Source of the DNA: GCA-2726865 sp050053595
Lineage (GTDB): Archaea; Thermoproteota; Bathyarchaeia; TCS64
Assembly (NCBI GenBank): GCA_050053595.1
Contig: JASFTK010000001.1
Location: 1-64,000, forward strand
Length of the DNA: 64,000 bases
Reading direction: 5' to 3'
Position 1 is the first letter of the stretch. Every line of letters begins with the position of its first letter. The notes under the pieces are model-generated. The model was not told the origin of the DNA and did no database searches. It saw only the letters and a program-made list of their open reading frames with translations. Made by a program: the position numbers and the translations under genes. Shown one piece after another: positions 59,705-64,000 of this stretch.

Positions 59705-60586
59705 ATGACTAGGAGAATCAGGAAGAAACCGGTGGAGGCCCTCGACGCCCTCGTGGACTCCGTCCTTGACCCTCACACCCCACCGATTGCGAGGATTGAA
59801 CCCGGGGAGACTGTGGAGATCGAGACCTGGAGCGCACTCACCAAGGTCACCAACCCTGTGACCGGCCCCCTTTATGTGGTGGGAGCCGAGCCCGGGGACA
59901 CCCTGGTCGTCGAGATACTGGACATAGAACTCCCTGACCGGGGGACAGTGGCCATCATCCCTGGCTTTGGAGCCTTGGAGGGCTGGCTGAACCTCATGGA
60001 GCCCAAGAGAAAGGAATGCGAGATCAGAGAAGGCAAGATACTCTACGAGAGGGATGATGGGAAGAACTTCGAGCTAGAAGCTGATCCCTTCATAGGAACC
60101 ATCGGGGTCTCACCCAGTGTCGAGGCTGTATCCAGCCTCACCCCCGGCCTTCACGGGGGGAACATGGATTGCCCCGACATAAAGCCAGGGAACAAGCTGA
60201 TGCTACCTGTCTCCAGACCTGGCGCCCTCTTCAAGCTCGGCGACGTCCATGCCGTCCAGGGAGATGGAGAGTTGTGTGGGGTCGCCATCGAGGTAGACGC
60301 CGTTGTCACCCTCAGGTTCAACCTTGTCAAAGATGGGGGTCTCACGTGGCCGAGGATCGAGTCGCCTGAGGAGATTATGGCCGTGGGCAGCGCCCGGCCG
60401 CTGGAGGACGCGGCCCGCCATGCCTTCAGAGAGATGGTGGAATGGATGGTCGCTGACCACGGCTGGACCCCCGATGATGCCTACATGTTCTTAAGCGTGG
60501 TGGCGAAAGCAAGGATAGCGCAGATCGTTGACCCCCTTTATACGGTGGTCGCGAAGCTATCGAAGAAGTATTTAGAGGTGAATTAG
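59705..60586 (+). CDS. Acetamidase/formamidase
   Basis: A 293-residue amidase of the FmdA/AmdA family, which hydrolyses formamide or acetamide to ammonia and acid. Signature segments: TGPLYVVGAEPGDTLVVEILDI, PDRGTVAIIPGFGALEG, SLTPGLHGGNMDCPDIKPGNKLMLPVSRPGALFKLGDVHAVQGDGELCGVAIE. Own promoter with TTTTATCG near 59668. A zinc-ribbon gene starts immediately after its stop. May release ammonia from amides made in protein breakdown. Confidence 0.92.
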   Translation: MTRRIRKKPVEALDALVDSVLDPHTPPIARIEPGETVEIETWSALTKVTNPVTGPLYVVGAEPGDTLVVEILDIELPDRGTVAIIPGFGALEGWLNLMEPKRKECEIREGKILYERDDGKNFELEADPFIGTIGVSPSVEAVSSLTPGLHGGNMDCPDIKPGNKLMLPVSRPGALFKLGDVHAVQGDGELCGVAIEVDAVVTLRFNLVKDGGLTWPRIESPEEIMAVGSARPLEDAARHAFREMVEWMVADHGWTPDDAYMFLSVVAKARIAQIVDPLYTVVAKLSKKYLEVN

Positions 60587-60880
60587 GTGGAAGAGACAGA
60601 GACCATTGTGTGCCCCAAGTGCGGCGGATCCATGATCAAGGGGAGGGTCATCATCCCCATCGAGAGGCTGAGCTCCCCTGAGATGGGTCAGCTCACCCCC
60701 GGCTTCATGAGGGAGGGCCTCCCCCCAATAGTGGAGAACTTCACCACCGTCCCCCACTGGGAAGAAAAGACAGGGGAAAAGACGGGGCTCATCTTCAAGA
60801 AGGACAAGATGATAACGATGAAGATACGCGCCCAACGTTGCACCCTGTGTAACTACATCGAACTCTACGCCGAGGGATAG
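60587..60880 (+). CDS. Small zinc-ribbon protein, 97 aa
   Basis: A 97-residue protein with CPKCGGSMIKG near the start and RCTLCNYIELYAEG at the end, two C-x2-C knuckles bracketing a region of basic and hydrophobic residues. GTG start directly abuts the stop of the amidase gene, so it is co-transcribed. Resembles DUF6487/PF20097-type small zinc proteins; possibly a metal or partner-binding accessory. Ends close to the convergent QueG-like gene. Confidence 0.75.
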   Translation: MEETETIVCPKCGGSMIKGRVIIPIERLSSPEMGQLTPGFMREGLPPIVENFTTVPHWEEKTGEKTGLIFKKDKMITMKIRAQRCTLCNYIELYAEG

Positions 60881-60889
60881 ATGGACGGG

Positions 60890-61651
60890 TCAGAGTTCAA
60901 AGACATCTCTGTAAACGCCTCTCCTGTAGCAGGCTTTGATGCACTTCCCGCAAACCTCACCGTCCAACCCCAGGGCCACTATATAACGGCGACACTGCTC
61001 CCTATAATTCGGGAGCCTCTCCTTGTTCGCAAGGAACCGGCAGGCGTCAAGGCACGCCGAGCAGCCCCCGCAACCCTCGGAGGTCGGAGGGGTCCTCTCT
61101 AGAGGTAGGTCGGTGACCACCGATGCGAGTCTTATGGCACAGCTGTACCTGGGATTCACTATCAACTCGTTCCTCCCCCTCCAGCCCACCCCTGAGAGTT
61201 CAGCGGCGACCCTGTGAGACACAACAAGGGGGTAAAAGTCCTCTACGTGGGAGATCTCTTTAGCGATCCCCGTCGTCGTTGCGGGGATCGAGTATCCTCC
61301 GATATCTTCTGCCAGGAGGGAGGCGGTATCGTTCAGAGCGGTGTTCAGTCGATGGTACCAATCAGCGTAGACATTCCATAACTTTAGATCGTACCCCCCA
61401 TCCCACTTCCGGGCGACAGCGTCAATGGCCTCCTCAGGGTAGGCGTAAGCAATACTGATGATGGACCCTCTCTCCAAGAGCCTATCAAATATATCTCCAG
61501 AATGTTCCCTGAGTCTAATCCTCTGGACCGGGAGGAGGCTATCATAGACACCCTTGAATGATGCAACACCCAGAACGCCATTCAGCCCCCTCATTGAGGC
61601 TTCGGCCTCGAATCTTTGACGTATGCCATCCAGATCTCTGAGTCCCGACAT
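60890..61651 (-). CDS. QueG-like 4Fe-4S protein
   Basis: A 253-residue protein with the two 4Fe-4S motifs of epoxyqueuosine reductase-like proteins: CGGCSACLDACRFL and, from a later segment, CGKCIKACYRRG. Upstream, HRVAAELSGVGWRGRNELIVNPRYSCAIRLASVVTD is the typical cobalamin/Fe-S reductase core. It is shorter than QueG (about 350-380). Archaea make archaeosine, not epoxyqueuosine, so the substrate is probably different. ATG start. Confidence 0.8.
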   Translation of the reverse strand: MSGLRDLDGIRQRFEAEASMRGLNGVLGVASFKGVYDSLLPVQRIRLREHSGDIFDRLLERGSIISIAYAYPEEAIDAVARKWDGGYDLKLWNVYADWYHRLNTALNDTASLLAEDIGGYSIPATTTGIAKEISHVEDFYPLVVSHRVAAELSGVGWRGRNELIVNPRYSCAIRLASVVTDLPLERTPPTSEGCGGCSACLDACRFLANKERLPNYREQCRRYIVALGLDGEVCGKCIKACYRRGVYRDVFEL

Positions 61652-61745
61652 CCCGAGTAATGTTACATCTCTGAATATAATGCTTTGAGCCCCCTTTGAA
61701 GAGTGTTATATATCGTTGAGAATGAGTGAATGGGAGAGAGATCCT

Positions 61746-62507
61746 ATGAGGAATAATGTGAAGGAGACACTTGAGGAGGGCGGCGTTGCGCTCGGCGCAT
61801 GGATATCCGTCCTGGACCCGGTCACGGCCCGTGTTGTAGCGGGTTCTGGGCTCGATTGGGTGCTATTCGACACCGAACATGGGCCCTCCGGCATCGAGAC
61901 CATCGACGGCCTTGTCCGGGGTGTCATCGGTGCAGGAGCCTCCCCCCTGATTAGGGTAGTCTGGAATGACATCAACGCTATAAAGAAAGCCCTCGACACA
62001 GGGGTTTACGGCATAGTGGTGCCATGGGTCAACACCAAGGAAGAGGCAGAGAAGGCGGTCAGCTATACAAGGTACGCTCCTGAAGGTCTCAGGGGCTGCG
62101 CTGCAGGCCGCCCCGCCAGCGCTTGGGGGATGACGGGGAAGGAGTATATGGATATAGTAAACGACCAAATCTTCGTTGCTGTCCAGATCGAGACCAAGAA
62201 GGCTGTGGATAACATCGACGAGATAGTCTCAGCAGAAGGGGTTGACGCCACCTTTGTAGGACCCTCCGACCTATCCGCCTCATACGGGGTCAGAGGGCAG
62301 TTCTGGCACCCCAAGGTACGGGGAGCCCTTGAGACGATCATCGAAGCCTCTGAGGCCGCCGGGGTGGCGCCGGGTATCGCCTTCGGAAAGGGACCCGAAC
62401 ACTGCGTGGAGCTTATCGAGCAGGGCTTCAGATTCATCGGGGTAGGTGGCGACACAGCGTTCCTGAGGAGAGGGTGCGAGGCAACTCTAGCCAAGATTCA
62501 GGGTTGA
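61746..62507 (+). CDS. HpcH/HpaI-family aldolase
   Basis: A 253-residue class II pyruvate aldolase-type TIM barrel: LGAWISVLDPVTARVVAGSGLDWVLFDTEHGPSG, IRVVWNDINAIKKALDTGVYGIVVPWVNTKEEAEKAV, ASAWGMT, VQIETKKAVDN and FVGPSDLSASYGV with the metal-binding Glu and Asp. Cleaves or makes 4-hydroxy-2-oxo acids. The ATG at 61746, preceded by GGGAGAGAG, is preferred over TTG at 61716, which lies too near the TATATA element. Monocistronic. Confidence 0.9.
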   Translation: MRNNVKETLEEGGVALGAWISVLDPVTARVVAGSGLDWVLFDTEHGPSGIETIDGLVRGVIGAGASPLIRVVWNDINAIKKALDTGVYGIVVPWVNTKEEAEKAVSYTRYAPEGLRGCAAGRPASAWGMTGKEYMDIVNDQIFVAVQIETKKAVDNIDEIVSAEGVDATFVGPSDLSASYGVRGQFWHPKVRGALETIIEASEAAGVAPGIAFGKGPEHCVELIEQGFRFIGVGGDTAFLRRGCEATLAKIQG

Positions 62508-62679
62508 TTCCCCCCCATATGCCATAGAATCTAGGTCTATTGATGCCTGAGCCGGTTTCTCTAATGGTGATAGTTAACCTCCTCCATGGAGCGAGGTAGC
62601 CATCCCCATTTCTGCCCGGGTTCTGTCGAATTTAGAAACTTTTTTTCCTTGTCGTTCACACTGTCTGGTTGAGGTTGTT

Positions 62680-63141
62680 GTGTTGAGTGTGTTGAGTTTC
62701 CTTAAGAGTATGGTTGGGGCTGAGGAGGAGATCGTCCGCTCGGTAGAGGGTTCGATGGTCGATTTACAGAACTATGCTGTCAGGAGCGCTCTGAAGGGGA
62801 TCTCATACGACTCCCTGAAACACGCTGAGATGTACAGATCTGCAGCGGATCTCCTCTCAGAGCCTCGACCCGCATTAGACGAGAGGCAATTGGACGTTCA
62901 ACGAGATTTAGTGGCCAAGCACATCAGGATGGAGGAGAAGGTCATTACCAAACTGGAGAAAATGATCCCTGAGGTCGAGAACGAGAAGGTCTCCTTCTTG
63001 TTAGAGGCGATTATCGAGGACGAGAGACGCCACCACAAAGTGCTGAAAAGGGTTGAGAAACTACTGATCCAAGGGGAGACTGTGACTGATGAGGACTGGT
63101 GGGATGCAGTCTGGGGAGACGCGCCAGGCCTCTGGACATGA
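62680..63141 (+). CDS. Ferritin-like/rubrerythrin-type diiron protein
   Basis: A 153-residue four-helix protein. Carboxylate-histidine patterns resemble a diiron site: VEGSMVDLQNYAVRSALKGISYDSLKHAEMYRS, MEEKVITKLEKM and EAIIEDERRHHKVLKRVEK. Such proteins reduce peroxide or store iron. A rubredoxin gene follows 107 bases later, a usual electron partner of rubrerythrin, supporting oxidative-stress protection. GTG start; there is no rubredoxin domain in this protein itself. Confidence 0.75.
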   Translation: MLSVLSFLKSMVGAEEEIVRSVEGSMVDLQNYAVRSALKGISYDSLKHAEMYRSAADLLSEPRPALDERQLDVQRDLVAKHIRMEEKVITKLEKMIPEVENEKVSFLLEAIIEDERRHHKVLKRVEKLLIQGETVTDEDWWDAVWGDAPGLWT

Positions 63142-63220
63142 ACGAAACATTAGAAATCTCGAAAAAACACAGTCCATTTATCGTGACCACTTGAACACCG
63201 GGATTGTGAGCGATCAACAC

Positions 63221-63229
63221 TATATATCA
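63221..63229 (+). promoter_or_regulatory. TATA box of rubredoxin
   Basis: TATATATCA centred about 25 bases before the ATG at 63249. At this distance transcription would begin at the start codon itself, giving a leaderless message. Confidence 0.65.
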
Positions 63230-63248
63230 GCACCTGAATCTTTTATCC

Positions 63249-63407
63249 ATGTCAAAATGGCAATGCACTGTCTGTGGCTACATCTACGACCCGGATGAGG
63301 GAGACCCCGATGGGGGTGTTGAGCCGGGGACACCTTTCGAGGAGCTCCCGGATGACTGGGTCTGTCCCGTCTGCGGGGCCGCCAAGTCCGAATTCGAGGA
63401 GATGTAG
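63249..63407 (+). CDS. Rubredoxin
   Basis: A 52-residue electron carrier with a single Fe(Cys)4 site: CTVCGYIYDPDEGDP and WVCPVCGAAKSEFEE, cysteines C6, C9, C39 and C42. The acidic, Gly/Pro-rich middle and length are those of classical rubredoxins. The TATA box 25 bases upstream points to a leaderless transcript. Adjacent ferritin-like gene suggests electron delivery for peroxide or oxygen detoxification. Confidence 0.96.
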   Translation: MSKWQCTVCGYIYDPDEGDPDGGVEPGTPFEELPDDWVCPVCGAAKSEFEEM

Positions 63408-63517
63408 GTCAGGGATCCCAGATCTCGGTTGGACCCCTCCTTGGGTTTCGCTGGCCCCGCATAACCTTTTTATCCCTATTTCAGGGTTAGAACAGACGAA
63501 CCGGCTGAAACAACTAG

Positions 63518-63525
63518 ATATATAT
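63518..63525 (+). promoter_or_regulatory. TATA box of the S19e gene
   Basis: ATATATAT within AACTAGATATATATGTCGG is about 46-53 bases before the ATG at 63571. Confidence 0.55.
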
Positions 63526-63570
63526 GTCGGTCCCCTTACAAATTGAGTGCATTAGAAAAAGGGATGGAAT

Positions 63571-64000
63571 ATGACTACCGTCTACGACGTACCCGCCGAT
63601 GCCCTCATCGAGAGGCTCTCAGTCTACCTTAAGGGCAACTTCCAAGAACTCACGCCTCCCGAGTGGGCAGACTATGTCAAGACCGGGCCTCATGTCGAGA
63701 GGGCCCCCCAGAACCCCGACTGGTGGTACGTCAGGGCGTCCTCCATGATGAGAAAGCTCTACACGCGGGGGCCTCTCGGGGTCTCTAGGCTCCGTAAAGC
63801 CTATGGAGGCCGTAGGCGGAGAGGCGTTAAACCCGCTCATTTCAGGAAAGCTGGTGGCAATATCATCAGGACCCTCCTGCAGCAGTTGGAGAAGGTAGAG
63901 TTAGTCGAGAAGGATGGTATCAAGGGCAGGATGGTCAGCGCGAAGGGGAGGAGCCTTCTCGATGCTATGTCGGGTCAGATAAAGCGGGAGATGGACAGAG
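63571..64000 (+). CDS. rps19e: Ribosomal protein S19e (cut by window end)
   Basis: The frame begins at ATG 63571 with a GGGATGGA ribosome site and runs off the window, 143 codons visible. Sequence is that of the archaeal/eukaryotic small-subunit protein S19e: TVYDVPADALIERLSVYLK, TPPEWADYVKTGPHVERAP, WWYVRASSMMRKLYTRGPLGVSRLRKAYGGRRRRGVKPAHF and IIRTLLQQLEKVELVEKDG-KGR. Its presence supports an archaeal origin. Nearly complete (family about 150 residues). Confidence 0.96.
   Translation, partial: MTTVYDVPADALIERLSVYLKGNFQELTPPEWADYVKTGPHVERAPQNPDWWYVRASSMMRKLYTRGPLGVSRLRKAYGGRRRRGVKPAHFRKAGGNIIRTLLQQLEKVELVEKDGIKGRMVSAKGRSLLDAMSGQIKREMDR

Overview
This window is archaeal chromosome. AT-rich TATA elements sit about 25 to 35 bases before many starts in otherwise GC-rich DNA, and several transcripts look leaderless. 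Many starts are TTG or GTG. The information-processing genes are of archaeal type: alanyl- and leucyl-tRNA synthetases, ribosomal stalk protein P1, S19e, and a PolB2-type DNA polymerase. Gene content suggests a protein-degrading, anaerobic-type heterotroph of the TACK/Asgard side, for example a Bathyarchaeia-like lineage; the lineage is inference. There is no sign of a phage, transposon or CRISPR array, and the genes are tightly packed on both strands.

Layout. 1-2.0 kb: a sulfur unit (MBL-rhodanese tail and two half-size YeeE/YedE transporters). 2.3-6.3 kb: DUF3795 protein, nitrilase, alpha/beta hydrolase lacking its nucleophile serine, DUF1624 membrane protein. 6.4-10.4 kb: tRNA-Leu(CAG) directly behind gcvT-gcvH, then nfeD-slipin. 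10.5-14.5 kb: a four-gene operon with a RadA/RecA paralogue lacking Walker residues, a small helical protein, an exonuclease-dead PolB2-like polymerase and a PD-(D/E)XK-like nuclease, preceded by stacked palindromes. 14.5-16.1 kb: class I glutamine amidotransferase and 6-phosphogluconate dehydrogenase. 16.4-26.8 kb: hypothetical proteins, an MBL hydrolase, an M20 amidohydrolase, an SDR, a methyltransferase, two M28 peptidases around a VOC protein, and a frameshifted RimK-like ATP-grasp. 26.9-32.4 kb: ndk, D-aminopeptidase, Lin0512 protein, nadC-nadA, gamma-carbonic-anhydrase-like protein, endonuclease III. 32.6-49.7 kb: two large D-aminoacylases, an LsrF-like aldolase, alcohol dehydrogenase, DDAH-like hydrolase, CPBP protease, beta-hydroxyacid dehydrogenase, a homologue of eukaryotic OSTC/OST3 (frameshifted near its start), two MFS carriers, an MlrC-like M81 protein, an ATC-hydrolase-like protein and an M20 peptidase. 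49.7-64 kb: eRF1/Pelota-like protein, M24 protein with altered metal ligands, Lrp regulator, DUF420-like and DUF454 proteins, leuS, alaS, P1, formamidase, QueG-like Fe-S protein, HpcH aldolase, ferritin-like protein, rubredoxin and S19e.

Together the metabolic genes point to uptake and breakdown of peptides, N-acylated and D-amino acids and amides, feeding glycine cleavage and NAD-linked oxidation. The two most notable items are the PolB2/degenerate-RecA/nuclease operon and the OSTC/OST3 homologue. Three genes (RimK-like, OSTC-like, DUF454) each carry a +1 frame change, so either the assembly has indels or these genes are truly broken or recoded.
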